This document shows positions 8,673 to 15,662 of a stretch of 64,000 nucleotides of DNA, in pieces. Origin of the DNA: DATLGB01 sp964242305 (lineage in GTDB: Bacteria > Actinomycetota > Thermoleophilia > Solirubrobacterales > Solirubrobacteraceae); assembly GCA_964242305.1 (NCBI GenBank), contig CAXTBB010000001.1:1-64000 (forward strand), given 5' to 3'. The translations under genes were made by a program, and so were the position numbers. Every line of letters begins with the position of its first letter. Within the stretch, counting starts at the first letter, position 1. A model generated the notes under the pieces. That model was not told where the DNA came from, did no database searches, and worked only from the letters and a program-made list of their open reading frames with translations.

Positions 8673-9715
8673 GCCGCATGATCGGGACGCCGCTGGCGGT
8701 CGACATCGGCCCCGGCGCCGTCGATTCCCTGGCGCCGCTGCTGGCCGACCGGCGCATCTCCAGCGGCGGCCACGTCGCCGTGGCGGTCGGGCCCGGCCTG
8801 GGCGAGGAGATCGCCGCGAAGATCCAGCCGTCGCTGGAGAACGCGGAGGTGTGGACGGTCGAGGGCGGGTCCATCGAGGCGGCGCAGGACCTCGCCGCCC
8901 GGCTGCGCAGCGGCTTCTTCGACGCCCTGGTGGGCATCGGCGGCGGGCGCACGCTGGACACGGCCAAGCACGCCGCCACGCTGACCGGGCTGCCGATGGT
9001 CGCCGTGGCGACGTCGCTGGCCCACGACGGCCTCGCCTCCCCCGTCGCCTCCCTCCTCCACGCCGGCCGCAAGGGCTCCTACGGCGTGCAGATGCCGATC
9101 GCCGTGATGGTCGACCTCGACTACGTGCTGCGCTCCGATCCGGCCATGCGCCGCTCGGGGATCGGCGACGCGATCTCGAACTTCGGCGCGGTGGCGGACT
9201 GGAAGCTCGCCCGCCGCGAGCGCGGCGAGCCGGTCGACGGCGTCGCGGTCACCTTCGCCCGCGCCTCCTCCATGAGCGTGCTCTACCGCGAGGACTCGAT
9301 CGACGACGTCCCCTTCCTGACCGCGCTGGCGGAGGCGCTCGTGCTGGGCGGCCTGGCCATGGCCACCGCGGGGTCGAGCCGGCCCTGCTCGGGCGCCGAG
9401 CACGAGATCCTGCACGCCATCGACCACCTGTTCCCGGGGACGGCCCACCACGGCGAGCTGGCCGGCGTCGCGTCGCTGTTCAGCGCGTACCTGCACGACG
9501 ACGCGGGGCTGCTCTCGACGCTCGACGACTGCCTGCGCCGCCACGGCCTCCCCCGTACCCCGGCCGACCTCGGGCTGACCGACGCGCAGTGGGTCGAGGC
9601 CGTCGTCGAGGCGCCGAACACGCGTCCGGACCGCTACACGATCCTCGAGCACCTCGACCTGGGCGAGGAGGAGGTGCGGCACCGTGTCGACGCGTGGGTC
9701 GCGGCCCTCGATTGA
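8660..9715 (+). CDS. sn-Glycerol-1-phosphate dehydrogenase family protein (EgsA/AraM-like)
   Basis: The roughly 351-residue protein belongs to the iron-containing alcohol dehydrogenase superfamily. It carries the G1P-dehydrogenase signatures GIGGGRTLDTAKH (nucleotide binding, from residue 92), LAHDGLASPVAS, and the metal-site stretch CSGAEHEILHAIDH with His248 plus HHGE at His263-264. Members reduce dihydroxyacetone phosphate to sn-glycerol-1-phosphate with NAD(P)H; this is the archaeal lipid backbone enantiomer, and AraM does this in Bacillus. I chose GTG 8660, which overlaps the upstream stop; ATG 8678 is the alternative. Lying between a cytidylyltransferase and a CDP-alcohol transferase, it could feed a glycerol-1-phosphate unit into the pathway. 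Substrate is inferred from motif similarity. Confidence 0.82.
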   Translation: MPLLSRMIGTPLAVDIGPGAVDSLAPLLADRRISSGGHVAVAVGPGLGEEIAAKIQPSLENAEVWTVEGGSIEAAQDLAARLRSGFFDALVGIGGGRTLDTAKHAATLTGLPMVAVATSLAHDGLASPVASLLHAGRKGSYGVQMPIAVMVDLDYVLRSDPAMRRSGIGDAISNFGAVADWKLARRERGEPVDGVAVTFARASSMSVLYREDSIDDVPFLTALAEALVLGGLAMATAGSSRPCSGAEHEILHAIDHLFPGTAHHGELAGVASLFSAYLHDDAGLLSTLDDCLRRHGLPRTPADLGLTDAQWVEAVVEAPNTRPDRYTILEHLDLGEEEVRHRVDAWVAALD

Positions 9716-10427
9716 CGAGCTGCGCGCGGTCGCCCAGCCGGCGTCGATCTTCGCGCGCAACAGCGGTGAGCACTGGGCCGGCAAGCTGTACGTCCGCCGC
9801 TTCTCGCCCTACCTGACCCGGGTCGTCATCCCCACACGGGTCACGCCCAACGCGATGACGTGGGCGATGATCGCGGTCGGCGTGCTGGCCGCCGTGTGCA
9901 TGGCGGTGGACTCGCTGTGGGCGGCGATCGGCGCCGTCCTGCTCATCCAGGTCCAGATCCTGCTGGACTGCTCCGACGGGGAGCTGGCCCGCTGGCGCCG
10001 GCAGTTCTCGCCCGTCGGCATCTACCTCGACCGGCTCGGCCACTACCTCACGGAGACGCTGTTCCCGATCGCGCTGGGGATCCGCTGCGATCGGCCGGTG
10101 CTGGGCCTGGTCGCCGCCGTGCTCGCGCTGGCCGTGCGGACCGAGTCGGCGCTGGTGGCGGTCGCGCGGCTGGAGTCGGGGCGCACGAAGGCCGACGACA
10201 CCGCCGCCGTGGCCGCGCCGCAGGTCACGCTGCTGGCCCGCGCCCGCAGCGCGGTCGCGTTCTTCCCGTTCTTCCGCGCCTTCATCGCCATCGAGGCGAC
10301 GATCCTGTCGCTGCTCGCGCAGATCTTCGACCTCACGGACGCGCTCGTCGTCGCGCTCGTCCCGATCGCCGCGATCACCGCGGTCGGGCACCTGCTCGCC
10401 ATCGTCACCTCCCAGCGCCTCAGATGA
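9684..10427 (+). CDS. CDP-alcohol phosphatidyltransferase family protein with Asp-to-His change
   Basis: The 247-residue multi-spanning protein starts at a GTG that overlaps the dehydrogenase gene by 32 bp. The CDP-alcohol transferase motif reads DCSDGELAR, then G and D116, but the fourth conserved acidic residue is His120 (D95, D98, D116, H120). In the well-studied members all four positions are Asp, and the last is the proposed catalytic base. His can also act as a base, so the enzyme may still be active, perhaps with a different acceptor. It sits between the G1P dehydrogenase-like gene and a glycosyltransferase (ATGA overlap), so it is part of the same pathway. Confidence 0.82.
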   Translation: MSTRGSRPSIDELRAVAQPASIFARNSGEHWAGKLYVRRFSPYLTRVVIPTRVTPNAMTWAMIAVGVLAAVCMAVDSLWAAIGAVLLIQVQILLDCSDGELARWRRQFSPVGIYLDRLGHYLTETLFPIALGIRCDRPVLGLVAAVLALAVRTESALVAVARLESGRTKADDTAAVAAPQVTLLARARSAVAFFPFFRAFIAIEATILSLLAQIFDLTDALVVALVPIAAITAVGHLLAIVTSQRLR

Positions 10428-11284
10428 CCTTCGGGTGCGTGCTGCTCACCACGGGCACCAAGCCCGACGACCTGCGGCTGGCCGTCGCCTCGCTGCTGCG
10501 CCAGCGCGACGTGGAGACCGACGTCGTCGTGGTCGGCAACGGATGGGACCCGGTCGGCCTCCCCGACGGTGCCCGCGGCGTCCACGTCGCGGTCGACGAG
10601 GGGATCCCGGCGGGTCGCAACGCCGGCGTCCCCCACACGCGCGGCGAGCTGCTCTTCTTCCTCGACGACGACGCCGCGCTGGCCGGCGACGACGCGCTCG
10701 CCCGGGTGGCGGCCCTGTTCGCGGCCGATCCACGCCTTGGCATGGTCCAGCTGCGCGTCGATCCCCGCAACGCCGCGCCGCCGCTGCGCGACTGGGTCCC
10801 GCGCCTGCGCGTCGGCGACCGCACCCGGCCGAGCGCGATCACCGTCGTCTGGGAGGGCGCGGTCGCGATCCGCCGGTCGGTGTTCGACGGGGTCGGCGGC
10901 TGGCCGGCGCCCTTCCGCTTCGTGCACGAGGGCGTCGACCTCGGCTGGCGGGTCATGGACGCCGGCTATGACATCCGCTACGCCGGGGACATCGCCGCGC
11001 TGCACCCGGTCACCGGTGCCCCGCCGCACCACTACTCCTTCTACTACGGGGCCCGCAACCGAGTGTGGCTGGCCAAGCGCAACCTGCCGCTGCCGTTCGG
11101 CGTCCTGTACGTGCTCGGCTTCGCAGCCCGTTCCGTCCCCCGCTTTCGCAATCATCCCGGAGCGTTCCGACAGGCGATGCGGGGCTACCGTGACGGGCTG
11201 CGCGAGTCCGCAGGGCCGCGCCGCCCGCTGAAGGCGTCGACGCTGTGGCGGATGACGCGCGCCGGCCGCCCCCCCATCCTGTGA
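10424..11284 (+). CDS. Family 2 glycosyltransferase
   Basis: The 286-residue protein has a GT-A fold, with MTFGCVLLTTGTKPDDL at the N-terminus, a PAGRNAG segment and the metal-binding LFFLDDDAAL. A FVHEGVDLGWR block in the middle resembles the acceptor or base region of GT2 polymer-chain enzymes. ATG 10424 overlaps the upstream TGA (ATGA), and its own stop overlaps the GTG of the ABC permease. The position just before the exporter suggests it elongates or decorates the polymer that the exporter moves. Sugar specificity is unknown. Confidence 0.85.
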   Translation: MTFGCVLLTTGTKPDDLRLAVASLLRQRDVETDVVVVGNGWDPVGLPDGARGVHVAVDEGIPAGRNAGVPHTRGELLFFLDDDAALAGDDALARVAALFAADPRLGMVQLRVDPRNAAPPLRDWVPRLRVGDRTRPSAITVVWEGAVAIRRSVFDGVGGWPAPFRFVHEGVDLGWRVMDAGYDIRYAGDIAALHPVTGAPPHHYSFYYGARNRVWLAKRNLPLPFGVLYVLGFAARSVPRFRNHPGAFRQAMRGYRDGLRESAGPRRPLKASTLWRMTRAGRPPIL

Positions 11285-12150
11285 GCACCACCACTCCCCC
11301 TCACCACACCACCAACGAGTGGGCACGCGAGCGGCACGTCTACGAGCCGCACACGGTCGGCCTCCCGCCCGTGCGCCAGTATCTGAAGGAGATCTGGCGC
11401 CGGCGCGAGTTCGCCTTGGAGCTGTCGCGGACCACCCTGCGCGCCCAGCACCTCGACACGGTGTTCGGCGTGCTGTGGCTCGTCCTGAACCCGCTGCTGC
11501 TGGCCGGCGTCTACTTCATCCTCATCGACATCATCCGCCGCGGCCACCGGCCGCCGGACTTCTTCGCGCACCTGGTGGCGTGCATCTTCGTCTACTACAT
11601 GGTCAGCCAGGCGATCCGCGACGCCGTCAAGTCGGTCGTCCGCGGCGGGAAGCTCATCCTCAACAGCGCCTTCCCGCGCATGCTGCTGCCGCTGAGCTCC
11701 GTGGTCGTCGCGTTCAAGCGCTTCGTCCCGACGGTGTTCGTGTACGTACCCATCCACCTCATCTCGGGGCTGCCGGTGCATCTGACGCTGCTGTGGGTAT
11801 TCCCGCTCATCGGGCTGTTCCTGATGGTGGCGACTGGGCTGTCGCTGCTGGTGGCCGTCGTGCAGGTCTACTTCCGCGACCTCGCCTCCTTCCTGCCCTA
11901 CGCGCTGCGGGTGATGCTCTACACGGCCCCGATCCTCTACACCGCCGACAACGTGCCGGGCGGCTACAAGTTCCTGCTCGAGATCAACCCGATCGGCCAG
12001 CTGCTGGCGGCCTGGAACCAGGTCCTGCACGACGGTCACGCGCCCGGCGTCAAGAGCCTGGCCGTCGGCGCCGCCTGGGCGTTCGGGTCGCTGCTGGTGG
12101 GCACGTTCGCGTTCATGTCCCGGGAGCGTGAGCTCGCTGTCCGCATCTAG
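11281..12150 (+). CDS. ABC-2 type polysaccharide/polymer export permease (Wzm/TagG-like)
   Basis: The 289-residue membrane protein has about six transmembrane segments. Its N-terminus (VRQYLKEIWRRREFALELSRTTLRAQHLDTVFGVLWLVLNPLLLAGVYFI region) and the C-terminal APILYTADNVPGG / EINPIGQLL blocks are typical of polysaccharide and teichoic-acid exporter permeases. The start is GTG 11281, which overlaps the upstream TGA. It would form the channel through which an undecaprenyl-linked or lipid-linked polymer is flipped or exported. The matching ATPase gene follows with a 23-bp overlap. Confidence 0.9.
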   Translation: MSTTTPPHHTTNEWARERHVYEPHTVGLPPVRQYLKEIWRRREFALELSRTTLRAQHLDTVFGVLWLVLNPLLLAGVYFILIDIIRRGHRPPDFFAHLVACIFVYYMVSQAIRDAVKSVVRGGKLILNSAFPRMLLPLSSVVVAFKRFVPTVFVYVPIHLISGLPVHLTLLWVFPLIGLFLMVATGLSLLVAVVQVYFRDLASFLPYALRVMLYTAPILYTADNVPGGYKFLLEINPIGQLLAAWNQVLHDGHAPGVKSLAVGAAWAFGSLLVGTFAFMSRERELAVRI

Positions 12151-12916
12151 CAACTCCATCGACGTCCAGCGCGTCTCGATCACCTATAGGACGTCGATCG
12201 AGTCGCGTCCGACGCTCAAGAGCACGGTCTCCCGCCTCGGCCGGCGCCAGCGCGTCGTCGAGGAGATCGAGGCGGTCAAAGACGTGTCGTTCACCGTCCC
12301 GCACGGGACCGTCCTCGGCGTCATCGGAGCCAACGGCGCAGGCAAGTCGACCCTCATGCGCGCGATCGGCGGCATCCTCCCGCCCACGGCGGGCCGGATC
12401 GAGGTCGAGGGCCGGGTGTCCACCCTGCTCGCCCTCGGCGTCGGCTTCAACCGCAAGCTCTCCGGCCGCGACAACGTCGTGCTCGGCGGGCTCGCCGCCG
12501 GGCTGTCCCGGCAGCAGATGGAGAGCAAGTACGAGGACATCGTCGCCTTCGCAGAGCTGCCGGAGAAGGTGATGGAGCGCCCGATGCGGACCTACTCCTC
12601 CGGTCAGTACGGCCGCCTGGGCTTCTCCGTCGCCGTCAACATGGACCCCGACGTCCTGCTCGTCGACGAGGCGCTGTCGGTCGGGGACGCCCGCTTCCGC
12701 CGGCGCTCCGCGCGCCGCATGCGCAGGCTGGTCGGCCAGGACCGGACGGTCATCCTCGTCTCCCACGCCCTCGGCACGGTCAAGGACCTGTGCGACAAGG
12801 CGATCTGGCTCGACAACGGCGAGCTGAAGATGTGGGACGACGCCGACAAGGTCGTCGACGCCTACACGGACTACCTGGAAGAGGCCCAGGACAACGTCAC
12901 CATGGAGGACGTCTAG
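12128..12916 (+). CDS. ABC transporter ATP-binding protein for surface-polymer export (Wzt/TagH-like)
   Basis: The 262-residue ATPase has Walker A GANGAGKST, the signature YSSGQYGRLGF (the O-antigen/teichoic-acid exporter form is usually YSSGMYxRL) and Walker B DVLLVDEALSVGD followed by a switch His in LVSHAL. The long N-terminal lead before the Walker A, ending in AVKDVSFTV, is usual for this subfamily. There is no C-terminal carbohydrate-binding extension of the kind seen in some Wzt proteins. It begins at GTG 12128 inside the end of the permease gene and is the last gene of the locus; a hairpin follows. Confidence 0.9.
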   Translation: MSSLSASSNSIDVQRVSITYRTSIESRPTLKSTVSRLGRRQRVVEEIEAVKDVSFTVPHGTVLGVIGANGAGKSTLMRAIGGILPPTAGRIEVEGRVSTLLALGVGFNRKLSGRDNVVLGGLAAGLSRQQMESKYEDIVAFAELPEKVMERPMRTYSSGQYGRLGFSVAVNMDPDVLLVDEALSVGDARFRRRSARRMRRLVGQDRTVILVSHALGTVKDLCDKAIWLDNGELKMWDDADKVVDAYTDYLEEAQDNVTMEDV

Positions 12917-12924
12917 CACCCGCT

Positions 12925-12958
12925 CGGCCGGCGTCGCGCGCAGGCCGGCCGGCGCCGT
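12925..12958 (+). terminator. Candidate terminator hairpin after the envelope locus
   Basis: CGGCCGGC at 12925-12932 pairs perfectly with GCCGGCCG at 12944-12951 around an 11-nt loop, 9 bp after the ABC ATPase stop. Only a short TTT (12958-12960) follows, so it is a GC-rich hairpin rather than a classic intrinsic terminator. It could end the 2352-12916 transcript. Confidence 0.45.
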
Positions 12959-13076
12959 TTGGGTCGCTGGGGCGACCCTTAGGTCGCACGCTGCGCGGCT
13001 TCTGCTTTCAGCGAACGCAGCAGCGCTTCGGACGTGGAACTGCGCTGCCTCAGCCGGTCGCTGCGTCGGATTGGCG

Positions 13077-13562
13077 TCAGCGCGCGGCGGATCGCGGTGG
13101 CTCGGCGGTTGCGACGAGCGCGGAGAGTTGTCGGGTGTCGTACCGAGTTCTCAGAGCGGCGATGGCCTCGCTGTCCGGGGGGCCGCTTCGGCCCAGGATC
13201 TCAGCGAGTTCAAGGAAGTACCTGTCGTGGGTGGATGGTGAGGTCATCAGGAGGAATTTCGTAGCTGTCTTGCTGCGGTTGGCGAAGGCGTGCGAGACGG
13301 AGGGAGGGACGAAGACGCACGCGCCTGCGGATGCCTCGAAGGTCTCCTCGCCGAGGCGGAATTCGAGATGGCCGTCGAGGATGTACCAGGTCTCCTCGAG
13401 CCGTTCGTGCACGTGTAGGCCGGTGTCGAACCCCGGCGCCGCGAGCCACTCGGTGCAGCTCACGCCCTCGGCATGCTCGCTCTTGACCTTGAACGTCACC
13501 TCGGTGCCCCGTAGCGACACGGAGTCCCCCTGCCCTCCGGAAAGCCGGACCGACACTGCCAT
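13077..13562 (-). CDS. Cupin-domain protein
   Basis: The 161-residue protein is a single cupin barrel. Motif 1 is around GLHVHERLEETWYILDGHLEF and motif 2 around PPSVSHAFANR; the two motif 1 His, Glu and the motif 2 His would bind a metal ion. The start ATG 13562 is supported by a strong Shine-Dalgarno AAGGAGG 9 nt upstream. It is divergent from a CGNR zinc-finger regulator, and the 54-bp gap holds a perfect 21-bp palindrome, suggesting control by that regulator. Cupins of this size include dioxygenases, isomerases and sensor-like proteins; the substrate cannot be told. Codon use is somewhat less GC-rich than in the locus to the left. Confidence 0.8.
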   Translation of the reverse strand: MAVSVRLSGGQGDSVSLRGTEVTFKVKSEHAEGVSCTEWLAAPGFDTGLHVHERLEETWYILDGHLEFRLGEETFEASAGACVFVPPSVSHAFANRSKTATKFLLMTSPSTHDRYFLELAEILGRSGPPDSEAIAALRTRYDTRQLSALVATAEPPRSAAR

Positions 13563-13568
13563 GGCACG

Positions 13569-13578
13569 CCTCCTCCTT
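13569..13578 (-). promoter_or_regulatory. Strong ribosome-binding site of the cupin gene
   Basis: Read on the minus strand, AAGGAGGAGG lies 7-9 nt before ATG 13562. It is one of the few clear Shine-Dalgarno sequences in the window and fixes the cupin start. Confidence 0.75.
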
Positions 13579-13585
13579 GTGGTTG

Positions 13586-13606
13586 GTTACCGGTTGGACC
13601 GGTAAC
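13586..13606. promoter_or_regulatory. Perfect 21-bp operator-like palindrome between divergent genes
   Basis: GTTACCGGT (13586-13594), spacer TGG, ACCGGTAAC (13598-13606): nine-base arms with no mismatch. It sits 24 bp upstream of the cupin start and 10 bp upstream of the regulator's GTG. A dimeric transcription factor site controlling both divergent genes is the simplest reading; the CGNR protein encoded next door is the obvious candidate. Confidence 0.7.
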
Positions 13607-13616
13607 GTACAGATCG

Positions 13617-14225
13617 GTGTCGAGGACCGTCAAGTCTCCTTCGCGCAGCGACGATCAGTTCGCCTTTCGCTTCGTAAGCGGCCACCGCGCACTCGACTTC
13701 ACCGCGACGTTCGGCGATCGCCATCGGGATGGCGTCGAGCGCTTGCGGCAGCCGGCCGATCTCGACCGCTGGTTGACGGCAACAGGCATCCCGGCCGCTA
13801 CGCGCGCGTGTGCCGAGGACCTCGAGGACGCACGCGGGCTGCGCGAGGTGATCTACCGCCTAGCGCACGTGGCCGTGCGAGACGAGGCTGCCGACGACGC
13901 CGATCTCGACGCGCTCAACGACTGGGCACGGACGCCTCGCCCTGCCCCGCAGCTCGACCGGCGTCTGCGCCGCCGGTGGGTTTCCTCCCGGGGCATCGAG
14001 GGCGCCCTCGCGATGATCGCCTGCGAGGCGGTCGAACTGGTGAGCGGCCCGGAGCGCATACTGATCCGCGAGTGCGCGGCAGCACCAGCGTGCTCACTGC
14101 TCTACCTCGACCACTCGCGCGGCCGCCGCCGACGCTGGTGTCAGATGGAAAAGTGCGGTAGTCGCGCCAAGATGACGACGTACCGCACACGGAGCGCGGC
14201 ATCCACGGACGACAACGGCCCCTAG
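13617..14225 (+). CDS. CGNR zinc-finger regulator (ABATE domain)
   Basis: The 202-residue protein has the N-terminal ABATE-type pattern FRFVSGHRALDFTATFGDR, expected of stress-linked putative regulators. Its C-terminal zinc ribbon reads CSLLYLDHSRGRRRRWCQMEKCGSR, where the eponymous CGNR is CGSR here. Family members are predicted DNA-binding transcription factors. GTG 13617 is the first usable start, only 10 bp after the palindrome at 13586-13606, so the mRNA may be leaderless or have a very short leader. Divergent placement relative to the cupin gene suggests that it regulates that gene and itself. Its stop lies at the edge of a decayed transposase. Confidence 0.82.
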   Translation: MSRTVKSPSRSDDQFAFRFVSGHRALDFTATFGDRHRDGVERLRQPADLDRWLTATGIPAATRACAEDLEDARGLREVIYRLAHVAVRDEAADDADLDALNDWARTPRPAPQLDRRLRRRWVSSRGIEGALAMIACEAVELVSGPERILIRECAAAPACSLLYLDHSRGRRRRWCQMEKCGSRAKMTTYRTRSAASTDDNGP

Positions 14226-14391
14226 GCGAAGGAGCTGGCCGCGTGCGCCTGGCGGATCTGCCCAAGCAGTCGCTCGTCGCCGATCCTTCGCGCCGACCTT
14301 CCGCCCGTGACGCGATCGGCCCGCCGCTCTCAAAGATCAGCCGGACCGCGCGCTCGCGCAGCTCATCGGAGGACTTCTTTCGTGCCGCCAT
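14222..14391 (-). pseudogene. IS3-family transposase remnant (OrfA start fused to an OrfB fragment)
   Basis: From ATG 14391 the minus strand reads MAARKKSSDELRERAVRLIFE, the typical beginning of an IS3-family OrfA (helix-turn-helix). After about 25 residues the similarity stops. In another frame, from 14278, it reads DERLLGQIRQAHAASSFA then a stop codon where a Tyr (..YG) is expected, which resembles the start of the IS3 OrfB integrase. The rest of both ORFs is missing, so this is an internally deleted, inactive scar. I see no terminal inverted repeats. It marks past insertion next to the CGNR/cupin pair. Confidence 0.6.
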
Positions 14392-14588
14392 CGAAGCGAT
14401 TCCCGACCCCCAAGACAGATCATCCCGGCGCCGAGGCCCCCGTCAGACTCAGCCTGGCTCAGTTCGTCCGGCTCGGGATGGGCGAGCGACTTCTGCCGCA
14501 TGTGGAGGAACTCGCGCAGTCCGGTAGCGGCTGGAGGGATCGCCGACGCGCCGCGCGCTACGCACGCGAGTTGGGCGCACTGAGGTGA
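14382..14588 (+). CDS. Possible small ORF, unknown
   Basis: A 68-codon ORF starts at GTG 14382 with GGAGGA 8 nt upstream. The product is basic and helical (PVRLSLAQFVRLGMGERLLPH, then ELAQSGSGWRDRR). Third codon positions are mostly G/C but less so than in surrounding genes. The Shine-Dalgarno lies inside the transposase remnant on the other strand, so the gene could be a chance ORF or the tail of a gene cut by the insertion. No family is recognised. Confidence 0.3.
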   Translation: MPPSKRFPTPKTDHPGAEAPVRLSLAQFVRLGMGERLLPHVEELAQSGSGWRDRRRAARYARELGALR

Positions 14589-14655
14589 CCCGAACGCGCT
14601 GCCCTGATGGAGCTGCGGCTTTGAGCAGGAGCGGTAGGTACCGTCGGTCGACTCG

Positions 14656-15018
14656 TCAATGCCGGTCTTGGAAGCGGATGTGATCCGCGAGGCCCACGCA
14701 GCCCTTCGGGTCATGCGGGAACGGCGCCCTGTCGGCAGAACGATCGACGCTCCTCCCACGCCAGCAATGCCCGTGAACTGTCAGGCGGTAGGCGATCCCT
14801 TCTGGCGCGCCGTTAGGGCAATACCAGTCGGGTCCGGAACGCCGACACGGCTCGGAGTACCCGTCGTTGGTGGCCCGGCGCAGGGAATAGCCGAGCGCCG
14901 GACCGGTCACGCGATGCGCCACCGTTACGTACCCCAGCGCCAGCAGCGTGGCGAGCGCGACAAGGGCCAGTAGCAGCAAGCGTCCTCCGACGCGACCTTT
15001 CCGCACGCCGACGCTCAT
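14656..15018 (-). CDS. Hypothetical membrane-anchored or secreted Cys-rich protein
   Basis: The 120-residue protein begins MSVGVRKGRVGG followed by one strongly hydrophobic segment (LLLLALVALATLLALGYVTVA, about residues 14-34). The rest is predicted outside the membrane and holds four Cys (EPCRR, DWYCPNG, HGHCWRG, KGCVG) that could form two disulfides. I chose ATG 15018 because the membrane segment follows at once; the frame is open further upstream without similarity. No family is recognised. It lies alone in the lower-GC patch. Confidence 0.55.
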   Translation of the reverse strand: MSVGVRKGRVGGRLLLLALVALATLLALGYVTVAHRVTGPALGYSLRRATNDGYSEPCRRSGPDWYCPNGAPEGIAYRLTVHGHCWRGRSVDRSADRAPFPHDPKGCVGLADHIRFQDRH

Positions 15019-15662
15019 CGCGTGAGCGTACGGAGCACGCCGCCGCTCCTGCTCCGAGGCACGAGGAGCAGCCCGCACGGATGCCTGCGATGGTCCTGCG
15101 GCCGCGAGCCAAGAGCACGGCGGGCGTGGAGCCGGGGCGGAGATGGCGTATCGGGAGCCGCTTGGGTCGACGCCCGGCTCCGGCCGCCGCTTGACTTCAC
15201 GGTGCTCATGGTGACTGGTGGGTCCCTTCTGCGGCCGCCGGCCGACACGACCGCGCAATCGCGTCACCACGACCACACCCTTCATCGCACAGGACCATCT
15301 CGCCGGCCGCATGGCTTGCCGACCAGGGCTCGAGTCTCCCACCGTCGCTCGGGCGCGACAACTGGCCTGACCTCGCTTCGTCTCTGACGCGAGAGCGCAA
15401 GCGTCGTGGTTCACGTGAACCACGGCCGCGTGTCTCCGCATCACCGGGCAAGGTGATCCTCATGCCGTTCCGGACCCGTGAGGTACGCAATCGCATGAGG
15501 TGGGACCGCTGGCCGACCGCGGGACACTGCTCCTATGGCCCTCGAAGCAGCTTGCGCCCAGAGTCGCGGAGGGCCTCGAGATCGTCGCGCCGCATTCCCC
15601 TCGTCGTCATCGATCCAGGCCATTCGCCTGAACGCAACCGCCACCGGCCCTCTCGAGAAGTC
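15019..15662. other. Gene-poor stretch, no convincing gene
   Basis: About 640 bp with overlapping ORFs in several frames but none with a convincing start, codon pattern or family. The only structure seen is a 20-bp perfect palindrome at 15405-15424. Composition is less GC-rich than the flanks. Confidence 0.5.
15405..15424. promoter_or_regulatory. 20-bp perfect palindrome
   Basis: CGTGGTTCAC at 15405-15414 is followed directly by its exact reverse complement GTGAACCACG (15415-15424). It is operator-like, but no clear gene start is close on either strand; the nearest gene upstream on the minus strand begins at 15018. Confidence 0.5.

Noticed and set aside
15022..15496. Overlapping ORFs on both strands in the 15 kb gap
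   Set aside because: They mutually overlap and show low-complexity Arg/Ser-rich translations typical of shadow frames.
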